Positions 38,101 through 47,210 of a stretch of DNA of 64,000 nucleotides are shown here, one piece after another (position 1 is the first letter of the stretch; each line of letters begins with the position of its first letter). The position numbers and the translations under genes were made by a program. Origin of the DNA: Tritrichomonas musculus (Eukaryota; Parabasalia; Tritrichomonadida; Tritrichomonadidae); contig JAPFFF010000001.1 in NCBI GenBank assembly GCA_039105265.1, forward strand, positions 1,116,001 through 1,180,000, in the 5' to 3' direction. The notes beneath the pieces were generated by a model. That model was not told the DNA's origin and ran no database searches. It worked only from the letters and a program-made list of their open reading frames with translations.

Positions 38101-38759
38101 AAAATTATAACAAAATTGTTGAAGATATTGAATTACAAAATAATATGCATGCTGTTAGAATATTAAGACCAATTGATAAACATTTTAATTTTTCATTATT
38201 AGGTATTCATGTATTAAGTATGTCAAAAAGAATCATGAATGAAGTGATGTGTCTTGCATTTGATATTGGTTGCCATATTTATTATCAGGATACTGATTCA
38301 ATGCATATTGAAATAAATGATTTACCAAAATTACAAAAAGCTTATAAAGAAAAATATAATCGAGAACTCATAGGTAAATATTTAGGTCAATTTCATTCAG
38401 ATTTTCCAACCATAAATGGTCACAAAGAAATGCCAGAATCAATTGAATCATACTTTTTGATGAAAAAGATGTATATTGATAAGTTACAAGATTCTACAGG
38501 TGAAATTGATTATATGACTCGTGGGAAAGGATTAACTGAACAATCCATTAAATATGCTTACAAGAATGAATTTGATAATGATCCAATGAAATTATATAAA
38601 TATTTATATGAAGGGAATCAACAAACATTTGATCTTACAAAAGGTCAACCATGTTTCCAAATGAATAAAAATATGACTGTATCAACCTTAAATGAATTCA
38701 AAAGAAGAATATCAACACCATATAAAGAAGGAAAGAGAGAAAAATATTTTGAATATTAA
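35136..38759 (+). CDS. polB: Protein-primed family B DNA polymerase
   Basis: 1207 residues. The proofreading exonuclease shows Exo I YWFCDFESDT (about 545) and Exo II YFHNLAYDIRMIL. The polymerase domain shows motif A DFDAVSLYPSAI (about 817-828), motif B KLIMNSCYGKT (about 950-960) and motif C YYQDTDSMHIE (about 1050). This is the protein-primed PolB of Polintons, adenoviruses and phi29-like phages, which copies linear DNA from a terminal protein. The N-terminal 500 residues are unusually long, with a Pro-rich linker and a Cys-containing segment (NDCCFIYALQQTGNYSESLL), and could hold a priming or protease-like domain. A promoter box of the replication class precedes it. Confidence 0.93.
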   Translation: MTTTIRANPNRLMEIYNLLTNGKETFKEFSKKNGDRSKEILNEYIIQKVKENGYDGKLNGDSIFWFVKGLTHSNLPQYLNQPPEKEFTEPPPPPSTPSELEKTNLREIIEKAPPNVPLRKLVPPPEPKSNEYEPKRTTDPYFLNIQNSIRPHSKDDSFIQFMKINNENDQDRIVDGYIKMLNDSPTDWRINFEQLNDYGRKKLFPFLRKKFENEIGELAATEKYKLSYSVGGQWHSVPLNGKTYEELLKNLTEENFIYQIEKNPGWEYDLEGQRLPEFSLFSQIKFSILKHPKHKNTVDGGFFKYLLKPGCPKVLIDYLVRLQIFDSLINEKTKKIKEELNDCCFIYALQQTGNYSESLLNQIRLRIQNRYLSQSSINHLCEEFNIHLNLTYIDDNSVAQKQSVRSMDKGKRKTYMGIQKAEPERTHKFNVYQKHYFIEEKTPFTYYYIKNIEKLDEDKYNKDWITDHWTKGRSFITSSNLIRELFKKNYFIPINYSQEHLLHSIFYNEIDQDISNTTLEYKDEYCCKLIEPKTKIIKQVETSYWFCDFESDTSSKIHIPFLCCLHSLDGKIKKEFLGEKCNINLLKYLPTDSICYFHNLAYDIRMILQNNNQNIKILSSIIKGNQCFNMTLKFENKKITFKDSYPIFSCRLSSLPLMFNIPCEKEIFPYKYYTFERLRTNKGQINEAGKEEDKTWTEQDYQLFRSNINKIKGCRLSNNEFDMWKYALFYCHQDVRILRESFVKFRQGFIQDFKIDPFKYISISSLANDVFNHKVYYGHDLYSVGGIVRKFCSYAVYGGRCMTAYNKKWHITEKLADFDAVSLYPSAIHRLYTVQGKPVVISKTELNYEFLSKQGAYIVEILVTGIHKHYPFPLIVKKTKDGNLNDDKFDKPFKMIVDNIYLEDLIEFQKIDFELVRGYYWPGKREYHIQKEIQKIFEKRLEYKSQDNPLQNLYKLIMNSCYGKTIERPIEKDFKYINDQDTLDNYWIKNYNKIVEDIELQNNMHAVRILRPIDKHFNFSLLGIHVLSMSKRIMNEVMCLAFDIGCHIYYQDTDSMHIEINDLPKLQKAYKEKYNRELIGKYLGQFHSDFPTINGHKEMPESIESYFLMKKMYIDKLQDSTGEIDYMTRGKGLTEQSIKYAYKNEFDNDPMKLYKYLYEGNQQTFDLTKGQPCFQMNKNMTVSTLNEFKRRISTPYKEGKREKYFEY

Positions 38760-38766
38760 TGATTGT

Positions 38767-38937
38767 TTACTTACCTAAACTTAACCAGAATTGCATCAGA
38801 CCACCGCAAAGGTTGAGTAATTCAAGAAATACAACAATCCATAAGCACCAACTTGGAGGTGGAGAATCACAACAATAATCACAACAACAATTATCATCAT
38901 CGTGATCAATTCTTTCATCAATCAATGGTTCTGACAT
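38767..38937 (-). CDS. 56-residue Cys-rich membrane microprotein A
   Basis: MSEPLIDERIDHDDDNCCCD, then YCCDSPPPSW and a hydrophobic helix (CLWIVVFLELLNLCGGLMQF) to the end. The layout of an acidic head, a Cys pair, a Pro-Ser hinge and a single membrane helix equals that of its divergent neighbour. It ends 7 bp after the polymerase stop, in the opposite direction. A small membrane protein of unknown function. Confidence 0.6.
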   Translation of the reverse strand: MSEPLIDERIDHDDDNCCCDYCCDSPPPSWCLWIVVFLELLNLCGGLMQFWLSLGK

Positions 38938-38986
38938 TTAAAAAAAATGGTCCGTCAAAACCGCTCTAACCGTTTTCATTTTTTCA
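38938..38986. promoter_or_regulatory. Divergent promoter between twin microproteins
   Basis: GTCAAAACCG at 38954-38963 is the reversed CGGTTTTGAC box, and TAACCG follows at 38967. On the plus side TTTTCATTTTTTCA precedes the ATG at 38987. The symmetrical layout serves both microprotein genes. Confidence 0.65.
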
Positions 38987-39157
38987 ATGTCTGATCCTCT
39001 AATTGACCTCTCTGCTTTGGAAAAAAATGATAATCCCAATTATGAATATCATTGTTGTTCAGAACCTCCATCAAATTGCACTCTTTGGATTACTGTTTTT
39101 GCCGTGTGGATTTTGGCTATTATCTTATTTATTTACATAATCTGGAAGCTAGAGTGA
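38987..39157 (+). CDS. 56-residue Cys-containing membrane microprotein B
   Basis: MSDPLIDLSALEKNDNPNYE, then YHCCSEPPSNC and a strong membrane helix (LWITVFAVWILAIILFIYII) ending WKLE. It has the same length and plan as microprotein A, and both start MS-x-PLID, so they are diverged duplicates facing away from each other. Function unknown. Confidence 0.6.
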   Translation: MSDPLIDLSALEKNDNPNYEYHCCSEPPSNCTLWITVFAVWILAIILFIYIIWKLE

Positions 39158-39214
39158 TTTAATTAAACAAAAAGCTTTTTTATTTTTTAATTTTTTATTT
39201 TGTCTCAAAAATAT

Positions 39215-39547
39215 ATGACAAAGACTAGGATCCGTTGGAATACTCAAAAAGTTAGTGAAGAAATGGCTAAAGAAAATTGTATATTATTAGATGAATACAA
39301 AAGAGGAGATATTCGTATTCATTATTTATATGAAGGTAATGAATTTTCAGTAAGGTGGTCAGATTGGATGAAAAAAGATAGGCCATCAAGACCACATTTG
39401 AAAGGAGGAAATAGAAAAATAACAAAATCAAAGAGTTGTGATAACTTAAATAAAACTTTTGAAGATCCTGAAAATGGAGAAGAGGAAAATGAAAATGAAA
39501 ATGAAGAAGATTTTAATGAGATAGAAAATGAATTACATCAAGAATGA
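39215..39547 (+). CDS. Small element protein with acidic tail
   Basis: 110 residues, MTKTRIRWNTQKVSEEMAKE, a beta-like middle (DIRIHYLYEGNEFSVRWSDW) and a strongly acidic end (EENENENEEDFNEIENE). The first ATG is at 39215. It overlaps the next gene by 20 bp. Not recognised. Confidence 0.55.
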   Translation: MTKTRIRWNTQKVSEEMAKENCILLDEYKRGDIRIHYLYEGNEFSVRWSDWMKKDRPSRPHLKGGNRKITKSKSCDNLNKTFEDPENGEEENENENEEDFNEIENELHQE

Positions 39548-39776
39548 ACTCAAAGAAATTAATAATACGTTATTCTTAATATTGGAATGGAGATTTGCAA
39601 ATTCACAAGAAATGAAAAATTATTGGATGAATGAAATATTTAATAAATCAATTGGACTATTTGATCAAAGAATAGTTTTAAATTTAAGAATTGCTAATCA
39701 AATTGATACTCATTTCATTAATATGTTAGAGCAATTTATATTAGAGAAGTTAGAGCTGGAAATAGGTTTGATGTAA
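39528..39776 (+). CDS. Small helical element protein
   Basis: 82 residues, MNYIKNELKEINNTLFLILE to EQFILEKLELEIGLM, helical and amphipathic. It overlaps the preceding gene, suggesting co-transcription. Not recognised. Confidence 0.5.
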   Translation: MNYIKNELKEINNTLFLILEWRFANSQEMKNYWMNEIFNKSIGLFDQRIVLNLRIANQIDTHFINMLEQFILEKLELEIGLM

Positions 39777-39833
39777 AAAATATTTTTTATTTTTTTAAGA
39801 ATTTAATGAAAAATCAAAAATAGAAGAGTAAAA

Positions 39834-40145
39834 ATGCCGTTGATGTTTGGAAACGTAAACTCAAAAAATACGAAAACAAAAAAGACGAAACCAAAAAATA
39901 CGAAACCAACTGGAAGAGGTAGGAAACCAAAAAATAATACAAATTCACAAGTTCAAGTTAATAAAGAACAAGCCCAAGTTAATAAAGAACAAGCCCAAGT
40001 TAATAAAGAAATAGCAAAAAATCTTGCTGCTCCAATTATTGAGAAACCAAAAAGAAAAAGAGCACCAAATGGTTCAAGAAAACCAAACTATTCACGTGCT
40101 CCAAAATGGGCAAATGGTGTGACGAAAACTCTTGATAATACTTAA
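39834..40145 (+). CDS. Very basic element protein, possible DNA-binding
   Basis: 103 residues, rich in Lys, Asn and Thr, with a Gly-Arg-Gly-Arg-Lys patch (TGRGRKPKNN) and three copies of QVNKEQA-like repeats. A second basic patch (KPKRKRAPNGSRKPNYS) follows. Coding-like composition continues past its stop to about 40290. Its ATG context GTAAAAATGCC equals that of the next gene. A core or DNA-condensing protein is possible by composition only. Confidence 0.5.
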   Translation: MPLMFGNVNSKNTKTKKTKPKNTKPTGRGRKPKNNTNSQVQVNKEQAQVNKEQAQVNKEIAKNLAAPIIEKPKRKRAPNGSRKPNYSRAPKWANGVTKTLDNT

Positions 40146-40315
40146 ATTAATCCTGCTGATCTTGTGAAATTCTTTGCCGATCATCATATTAAACCTCCAA
40201 AGCAAAACACATATGCTGCATATATAGCAGCTTTGAAAAGATGGACAAAAAGTGGAAAAAGTGGACGAGCACCCAGAACCAAAAAATAAATTTGATGTTA
40301 TTTTTGCAAGTAAAA

Positions 40316-41764
40316 ATGCCAAAAAGAGTGAATACAACACGATCAAATACAACACCAGAAGCGAAATCGTTCTTAAGAAAATTAGCAATTGATAATATGT
40401 TAAATAATAAAAATCAACCCGTATTAAATTCAAAAGGATCAGCAAGAACTTTTTCATTTAAGGAACCAAGATATGACTCAAAAAGATTACCAAGTAATGA
40501 CGTTCGAGTTATCCATAATGGTTATGCTTATACTTTTTCAAATGCAGAATGGACAGACCGAAAGAAAAGAAATATTGTTCCATTAAAAAGAGTTAAAATA
40601 ACAGAAAAAGAAAAAGAAACGCACAAAGAATGGAAACAAAGAAAAGCTGAAAGAAGTCAACAACCAAAAAAAGTCGTCATATCAGAAAATAAAAAACAAT
40701 CATCAAAAAGTGAACGGGAAGGATATCTTAAAGATTTATTAAATAAACCATCAACAAAGACAGAAAGAGAAATATCAGTACAAAATTTATTAAATAAACC
40801 AAAACAAAAATTCAAATCAATATCCCCTCTCTCAAATAAAGAAGAAGAATTTATTTATTCAGTTTTGAATAGACCGAAACAAACAAAAAAGGCGAAAGAT
40901 AGTGAGCAAACAAAAAAGACGAAAACAAGAGCAAATGTTCCTAGAGTAAAAGATTTTGTTGATGCAAATGAGAAGAAAAGATTAGATAAAATAAATAAAA
41001 TGATAGCTAAATATGGTGAAATACCAAAAGCTAAAAGAATTGAAAAATTACAAAAATTAGGATATAATGTTGATAACAATACAGATGACGAAAAAATAAA
41101 TTTCTTGTTACATGAAGCAGATTGTATTCAAAAAGGTAAATATCGATATTTATCTTATGGAACTTTATTAAATACAATTCTATCAAAAGAATTTAAAGAT
41201 ATTCAACTTAATCCAATTCCACCAGATGCAACAAGAATGGATTTAGCTCAAACAATGTATGATATAGCAAAAGGTAAATTTGGTAAAGAAGCAAAACCGA
41301 AAAAGGCGAAAAATAGTGAGCCAAAACCGAGAAAACCACTATCTGAAACAAAACAAAGAAATCAAGAATTGAGAGAAAAATACAAAGGAATTAAAATTGA
41401 TAGTCTTCGAAGATTGTTAAGAAGAAATGGGATAGAATTTGATGCATCAACAAAAAGAAAAGAAATAATTGAATTAATTGAATCAAATAATCTTCAATAT
41501 AAAAAGAGAGAAAGAAAGGAACAAAAACAGAAAAAGGTGAACGAAGGTGAACAAAAACCAATAACTGAAACAAATGAGGCAGTAGGAACACCCATTCCAC
41601 CTCCACCGCCAGTGAGTGTTAGCGAACCCAATCCACCAATAACAGAAACAAATGATGCAGTTGGTACTCAAACTCAAAGACCTCCATTATCTAACCGATC
41701 ACAATATGCTCAAACAATAATGAACAGATTAAATGGGGAAAAAAAAATTCCAGGAACAGAATAA
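40316..41764 (+). CDS. Long basic Lys/Gln-rich element protein
   Basis: About 482 residues, MPKRVNTTRSNTTPEAKSFL onward. Short repeats such as LLNKPSTKTERE and LLNKPKQKFKS recur. A SAP/LEM-like helix pair (KYKGIKIDSLRRLLRRNGIE) lies near 350, and a poly-Pro stretch near the end. The composition suggests DNA association inside a particle. Sequence of the same kind continues to about 42315. Not matched to a family. Confidence 0.5.
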   Translation: MPKRVNTTRSNTTPEAKSFLRKLAIDNMLNNKNQPVLNSKGSARTFSFKEPRYDSKRLPSNDVRVIHNGYAYTFSNAEWTDRKKRNIVPLKRVKITEKEKETHKEWKQRKAERSQQPKKVVISENKKQSSKSEREGYLKDLLNKPSTKTEREISVQNLLNKPKQKFKSISPLSNKEEEFIYSVLNRPKQTKKAKDSEQTKKTKTRANVPRVKDFVDANEKKRLDKINKMIAKYGEIPKAKRIEKLQKLGYNVDNNTDDEKINFLLHEADCIQKGKYRYLSYGTLLNTILSKEFKDIQLNPIPPDATRMDLAQTMYDIAKGKFGKEAKPKKAKNSEPKPRKPLSETKQRNQELREKYKGIKIDSLRRLLRRNGIEFDASTKRKEIIELIESNNLQYKKRERKEQKQKKVNEGEQKPITETNEAVGTPIPPPPPVSVSEPNPPITETNDAVGTQTQRPPLSNRSQYAQTIMNRLNGEKKIPGTE

Positions 41765-42315
41765 TCACAAAGAAATATGAACCGAAAAAAATAAATTTAC
41801 CTAACGTAGTTCATGTAAATCTTCCAATACAAAAACCAGAATCAAAACAAAAACAAAAACAAGTTATTACAACTCTTCCAAATAGTGAGAAATTCAAACA
41901 AAATATTATTCAAGATTCAATAAAACCAACAAAAACAGTTCAAAAAGAGTCACCGTTAAGAACTCAATATGATGATAATCCTGAATTTTATGATAATTAT
42001 TTTGATAATCCACCATCTGAATTTGAAGATAATTATTTTGATAATCCACCATCTGAATTACCAAAACAAGAACCAATAGTCGAAATTGATTATAATTATG
42101 TTCCAATTGAAGATGATCTGAAAATAACCAATTCAAATCAACCAAAGCAAAAAGGAAAACAAAAAGGAAAATGGAGGTCCAAAGATGAGATATATAACGA
42201 GATTGTCAAGAAATTAGAAAGGAAAGGAATTCCAATTCCTGAAGGTGCAACTATCAAACAATTAAAAGATTTAGATAAAACGGTTAAAGGGCAATCTGGT
42301 CGACCAAAAAAATAA
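41765..42315 (+). other. Coding-like element sequence, basic protein type
   Basis: The stretch has the codon and amino-acid style of the preceding basic protein, including a twice-repeated DNPPSEF/L motif and a helix-like end (EIVKKLERKGIPIPEGATIK). It has no start codon of its own and is part of the element. Confidence 0.4.
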
Positions 42316-42552
42316 ATGAAAGGTCAACGATATGTACACAAGTCAAAGTGGAAAATAATTTGGGTTATTGACGATGATGGTTCTCGAAAACCGTTTGTAC
42401 TAGATGAAAAAGGTTCATTGGCATTGATGTATTTTCCAAAGAAAGAAAATAGAGATCTTCGAAAAGAAATACAAAAAATTTATCCCAAAAAAACACTTCA
42501 TCCAATTGGACCAATTCGATTTCATGATTTTAGAAATCAAGATAAAGGTTGA
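42316..42552 (+). CDS. Small element protein
   Basis: 78 residues, MKGQRYVHKSKWKIIWVIDD, compact and beta-rich in look, basic. The ATG follows directly after the previous stop. Not recognised. Confidence 0.45.
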   Translation: MKGQRYVHKSKWKIIWVIDDDGSRKPFVLDEKGSLALMYFPKKENRDLRKEIQKIYPKKTLHPIGPIRFHDFRNQDKG

Positions 42553-42670
42553 AATATTGGCTTATTAATAATATTTGGATCTTTTCTTGGATTTAATAAG
42601 ACTGCTGGTTTAGCACTAATTTTTTTATTAAAACTTCCAAATGCCATTCTTTTTATTTATTTTTAAAAAA

Positions 42671-42937
42671 ATGACTTTATCATTACCAAAAGCTTTAAAG
42701 GACGATAGACAAGAATTAAGACATTTATTTAGTGAAATCAAAAGTGAATTATTTGATACATTTATGAATACAGATAGTTTTACAGAATCTTGTGAATGCA
42801 TGAATATTTCAAAAAATATAAGTGTTATAGAAAAAGAAATAGAATCAGATTTAAATGAACTTGAAGATATTATATTTAGGATGAAACAAACATTAGATCG
42901 CACATTAGTCATCAAAAAGTATTTTCAAATTTCATAA
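42671..42937 (+). CDS. Small helical element protein
   Basis: 88 residues, MTLSLPKALKDDRQELRHLF, acidic coiled-coil-like. The ATG at 42671 is preceded by TTTATTTTTAAAAAA, similar to other starts in the element. Not recognised. Confidence 0.5.
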   Translation: MTLSLPKALKDDRQELRHLFSEIKSELFDTFMNTDSFTESCECMNISKNISVIEKEIESDLNELEDIIFRMKQTLDRTLVIKKYFQIS

Positions 42938-42957
42938 ATTTTTTCAGAAACTCAAAA

Positions 42958-43491
42958 ATGATTAAGAAAAGAGCAGCGAATGCGGGAGTAAATGCTAATA
43001 TTTCGTTAGAGCCTTCAGCAGCTAGTCAAAGTACAAACAACTTAACAAATAATATAATAATTAATAAAAGAGATGATGGGAAAGAAGATATTGTTATTAC
43101 TCGTGAAATTGAATTACCTGATATCAAAAATAATGAAATTGAAAAAGATGTTAAATATTTAATTTTAGAAACATATGCAAAAATTTTATTAGATCAAGAT
43201 AAAGCTTTAATTTCGAATTTAATATCTAAAAATTGTATTATTATACCAATTACAAGTTTACAAGACATAATCAAAACAATATTAGGTAAAAATTGTTCAT
43301 CTGTAGAAATTTATATTGATGAAGATATTAAATGTTGTGCATCTAAAGTATCACCTATTCGAAAAATTGAAGCAATAAAAATAATTAATGAAGATGGTGA
43401 AATGGTAACAGATTTCAAACAAGTTTATAACAAAGAATTTAATGATTTAGTTAATGTTTATCATCTTTGTTTGAAATATGTTGTTGTTTAA
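42958..43491 (+). CDS. Element protein, unknown, 177 residues
   Basis: The N-terminus is disordered (MIKKRAANAGVNANISLEPS), then a mixed helix-strand domain (VKYLILETYAKILLDQDKAL, then CIIIPITSLQDIIKTILGKN and SSVEIYIDEDIKCCASKV). It is the last plus-strand gene before the long minus-strand structural block. No recognised family; a minor virion or assembly protein is possible from location only. Confidence 0.5.
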   Translation: MIKKRAANAGVNANISLEPSAASQSTNNLTNNIIINKRDDGKEDIVITREIELPDIKNNEIEKDVKYLILETYAKILLDQDKALISNLISKNCIIIPITSLQDIIKTILGKNCSSVEIYIDEDIKCCASKVSPIRKIEAIKIINEDGEMVTDFKQVYNKEFNDLVNVYHLCLKYVVV

Positions 43492-43563
43492 GAGAGATTA
43501 TCAAATATTTTTTTACAAATCTGGAAATACAATTGAAATGTCGGAAAAGTAATAAATGATACT

Positions 43564-46500
43564 TTACAGTAATGTATGTATTTCATTCTTAGTGTTATCT
43601 TCAGCTAAGATACCATTTGATGTAAAGAATGTCGAGTTAATCAATATGTAATTAGCTGTTGCATTGATCATGAGATTGCTACTACTTAATGGAAATTCAA
43701 TATTGTTTAACCAGATCTTAGTTGGTTCACATTGATATTCACTCGTAGGCGTATTATTAGCGTTGAATGATATATTGATTTTGATTTCTTTAACACTAGT
43801 GACATTATCTTTGGTTTCATTATAATTCAAATAGAGTGTTCCCTCATATGCATCAAATGGTTGTTCGAATTGGTAACGAATGCTAGTACTATTTGGTACG
43901 CTGAATGTGTACTTAATTAGTGTTAATTTATTCACTAACGCATCTAACCTAGCTTTTAATGATTCGTTCTCATGTTGTAGATTTGATATCTGACTGTTCA
44001 TTGTTACGATTTTAGTAACATTATCACCTACTAACTTGGCTAGATCTTGATGAGATTTAATATAATTATCTAATTTTGTCTTCAGTTCATCATTTTCACT
44101 TTTCAATGCATAATTTGACAAATCCACAGGTTCAGGAATTTCACTTTTCAATGCTAATTCATCATTATTTTCTATATAAGCAGATTCAATAATAAGATCA
44201 AATAATATTGGGTCATTTGCTGAAGTTAATATCAATTCAGTTGTTGATTCACTCCAAATTAACATCATATTTGTTTCAGTATTGAGAAGCATAAAATGAT
44301 TATCTTCAATAGTATCATCAGATTTATAATTAATATCAAATTCATATTCAACATTATCAATAATATATTTTCCAATTAATTTAGCATTTTCATGATATTC
44401 TATTTTTGCTATATTTGCACTATCATTAGTATTTGGATATTTATCGTTATATTCTATTTGATATTTATGAGTTGATATTATTTCTAATTCTCGTTTATCA
44501 TAATAGATTAAATCATTTTTGCTTCGATATTTTTCATCCGCTTCTTCTTTCGTATATAATTCTTCAATATTTGGTTTCTTAGCTAATTCTTGTTGAATTG
44601 TTTCTAAAGCAGTATTTACTTCGTCTGTTGTTGGATATTCAAGACTCAACATTGCAACATCATTTTGATGACTATTTACTGCTAATGCATTTATTTTTTC
44701 ATCTAAAGCTTCAATATCAGATAAATAAGCAATATCAGCTGGAGTTTTCTCTACTAAAAGTCTAATAAATGTATTCTTTTCAATAACACAACCAATTAAC
44801 TTAGCATCTGTATTTTCTCCAGTCAAGGTAATTGTTTTTCCTGATTTATCAATCCATAATAAATATTTTGTACGATATTCTTCCGATTTTTCAAGACCTT
44901 CAATTGTGATACCATCTATTGTTGTTGTTGTATCAACTCCTTTATAATCTGTTATGGTACCTTGTTCAATTTTGAAATATAATCGTTTTTGACCTTCAGA
45001 GGTGAATAATTTAAATACACAAATACCATTTTTTAATTCATCTTCTGCTGTTAAAATTATTGGAACATCCATTTCATTAACTTTGATAACTATATCAATT
45101 GTATCCATTCTTGTTAGTTCACTTCTGGAAATATAATCATTATCCATTTCTTCAATTTTATCTACAATTTTCAATAATGGTTTCTTCATTGAATCTCTAA
45201 ATGAATAAGTTAAATATTTTGCACCACCAACAGTCATAATCATTTCTTCTTCTTTTTCATCAAATACGGGAATTTCTGTTGGACCTGATTCACACCAATT
45301 TCTAACACTATTTAATGATACTCCAATACTTCTTGATAAATCAAATAATTCCATTTCTTGACGAGATTGAACAAATTGTTTCCATAAACCAGATACACAA
45401 CTAGTAATTTTTTCTGCACCAAATATTAGACCATTTGCACTAAAAGCTAACATTCCTGCAACCATTTGAATATTTTGTCTTAATCTAATTTTGTCAATAT
45501 CAGCTTCTAATTTTTCAGTAATTTGTTCAGTTAATGCCATTCTTGATTTCAAACCTTCAACTGATTTATCTAAATTATCAACATCAACAGAAACAACATC
45601 AACTGTGTTCGAAACTAAATTCAAATCTGATCTCATTGTTGTAATATTGTCTGCTGTAATTATTTTTGATGAAGTTATGTTGTAATCAGTATATAAAGTA
45701 GTTGCTGCATTTGGATTTGGACTCACTTCATAAAATTGTTGATTAATTATATATTCAAATGGATTAGTATTTGAATCCCAATTAATTTCTTCAATTGGAT
45801 CTACTAAATCTTTATATAAATAAATTGCAATATCTTGATTGTTAACTCCAAATTGACCAAATTCATTACAATGTAATTTCTCAATTGTATCCAAATCACC
45901 TCTGAGACTAAAATAATTTTTATCATAATCACCTTTTCCAGTATACAAATCTGATGGGTAAAAACTTAATCTATTCCATTCTTTAGTAAATGAGAGTTTC
46001 AAATCTAAATATACTCGATCCCAATTATCAAATTGTAAATTGTCTTTTACTTCGGTATATTTATTAATATAAGCTCGAATTACACAACAATCATATCTTA
46101 AATTTCCTTCTGTCCATCCAACTGGAAGAAATTCTCTTTCAAAGGTCAAACCTTTTTCACCTCCATCAATTTCAGTACCATCTTTTAATAATATTTTTGT
46201 TTGAATATCAGAATCTTGAAAAAGTTTTTCAATTGGATTTTCAGATTCACCCCAAGTATAATCCCATCTTTTATGAACTGCATAAGTATTCCATTTTGAT
46301 CTTTTCATCATTATTTCTGCTCCATCTCTTTCTTGATATTTTGTTTCACCTTTCCCTGGAACTTGTAAATTACGTTTATTAATAATTTTTCCTGTGATAT
46401 GACCTTGAACATTCAAACCACTCCATTTTTCACCATCATAGGTTAAACTCCATTGATTTCCAAAACAATAATCTTTGAATTCAAATTTTAAACCCGTTGG

Positions 46501-47184
46501 AATTTTATAATCAGTTGGAATTTTGAAAACCATTTTATAACAATCTTGGAAATTTGATTTTTCATCGGTTATTGAATTTCGATCAAAAATTTGTTCTTCA
46601 GTGATTATACTTGGTTTGTATAAATATAAGTTATCAGATTCATGTAATTTCAAACTATTTCTAGAATCTATGATATCACATTTGATAGAAGGTAATGTAG
46701 ATTTCAAATGATTTAAAGGTAATTGATAAATAATACTAATTTCACCATTAATGTACAAAGATTTCAAATCAAGACTTAAATTCTTATCAACTTTTATGTA
46801 TGGAGTTGTTGATGTTTCTTCAGTAATTGTCACTTTTTTATCTTCAGCAGCTGTTACACATGGACATACGAAATTTTTATTCAAAACATAAATTGATAAT
46901 TGATAAATATATTTTCCTTCACTATCTAAGAAAACATTCTTTCTCAAATTGATTTTAAATACTTCTGTCTTATCATCGATTTGTAATAGTTTTGTTATAT
47001 CATCATCATTCATTTGTATATTTAATTTTTCATCTTCAACCGTTAATGCATCTCTAGTCACATGATAATCAGAAAAACCTTCAATAGTTTCAAACTCATT
47101 CGATTTTGATGTTAACAATTGAGAACCTAAATATGTTTTACCATCTACTTTAAATTGAATATCGCCTTTAAATTTGGTTAGCAT
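43564..47184 (-). CDS. Giant fibre-like structural protein 1
   Basis: 1206 residues. The N-terminal 500 are beta-rich with Trp and Gly. A coiled coil follows (TVDVVSVDVDNLDKSVEGLK), then phage-fibre style motifs: YTKEEADEKYRSKNDL (about 885-900) and YALKSEIPEPVDLSNYALKS (about 1030), then another coiled coil and a beta-rich tip. YTK-x-E-A-D-x-KY repeats are characteristic of tail and receptor fibres of phages. It is co-oriented with the next four structural genes. A trimeric surface fibre is the best inference. Confidence 0.7.
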   Translation of the reverse strand: MLTKFKGDIQFKVDGKTYLGSQLLTSKSNEFETIEGFSDYHVTRDALTVEDEKLNIQMNDDDITKLLQIDDKTEVFKINLRKNVFLDSEGKYIYQLSIYVLNKNFVCPCVTAAEDKKVTITEETSTTPYIKVDKNLSLDLKSLYINGEISIIYQLPLNHLKSTLPSIKCDIIDSRNSLKLHESDNLYLYKPSIITEEQIFDRNSITDEKSNFQDCYKMVFKIPTDYKIPTGLKFEFKDYCFGNQWSLTYDGEKWSGLNVQGHITGKIINKRNLQVPGKGETKYQERDGAEIMMKRSKWNTYAVHKRWDYTWGESENPIEKLFQDSDIQTKILLKDGTEIDGGEKGLTFEREFLPVGWTEGNLRYDCCVIRAYINKYTEVKDNLQFDNWDRVYLDLKLSFTKEWNRLSFYPSDLYTGKGDYDKNYFSLRGDLDTIEKLHCNEFGQFGVNNQDIAIYLYKDLVDPIEEINWDSNTNPFEYIINQQFYEVSPNPNAATTLYTDYNITSSKIITADNITTMRSDLNLVSNTVDVVSVDVDNLDKSVEGLKSRMALTEQITEKLEADIDKIRLRQNIQMVAGMLAFSANGLIFGAEKITSCVSGLWKQFVQSRQEMELFDLSRSIGVSLNSVRNWCESGPTEIPVFDEKEEEMIMTVGGAKYLTYSFRDSMKKPLLKIVDKIEEMDNDYISRSELTRMDTIDIVIKVNEMDVPIILTAEDELKNGICVFKLFTSEGQKRLYFKIEQGTITDYKGVDTTTTIDGITIEGLEKSEEYRTKYLLWIDKSGKTITLTGENTDAKLIGCVIEKNTFIRLLVEKTPADIAYLSDIEALDEKINALAVNSHQNDVAMLSLEYPTTDEVNTALETIQQELAKKPNIEELYTKEEADEKYRSKNDLIYYDKRELEIISTHKYQIEYNDKYPNTNDSANIAKIEYHENAKLIGKYIIDNVEYEFDINYKSDDTIEDNHFMLLNTETNMMLIWSESTTELILTSANDPILFDLIIESAYIENNDELALKSEIPEPVDLSNYALKSENDELKTKLDNYIKSHQDLAKLVGDNVTKIVTMNSQISNLQHENESLKARLDALVNKLTLIKYTFSVPNSTSIRYQFEQPFDAYEGTLYLNYNETKDNVTSVKEIKINISFNANNTPTSEYQCEPTKIWLNNIEFPLSSSNLMINATANYILINSTFFTSNGILAEDNTKNEIHTLL

Positions 47185-47210
47185 TTTTACTTTTGCAACA
47201 AAAATAAGAT

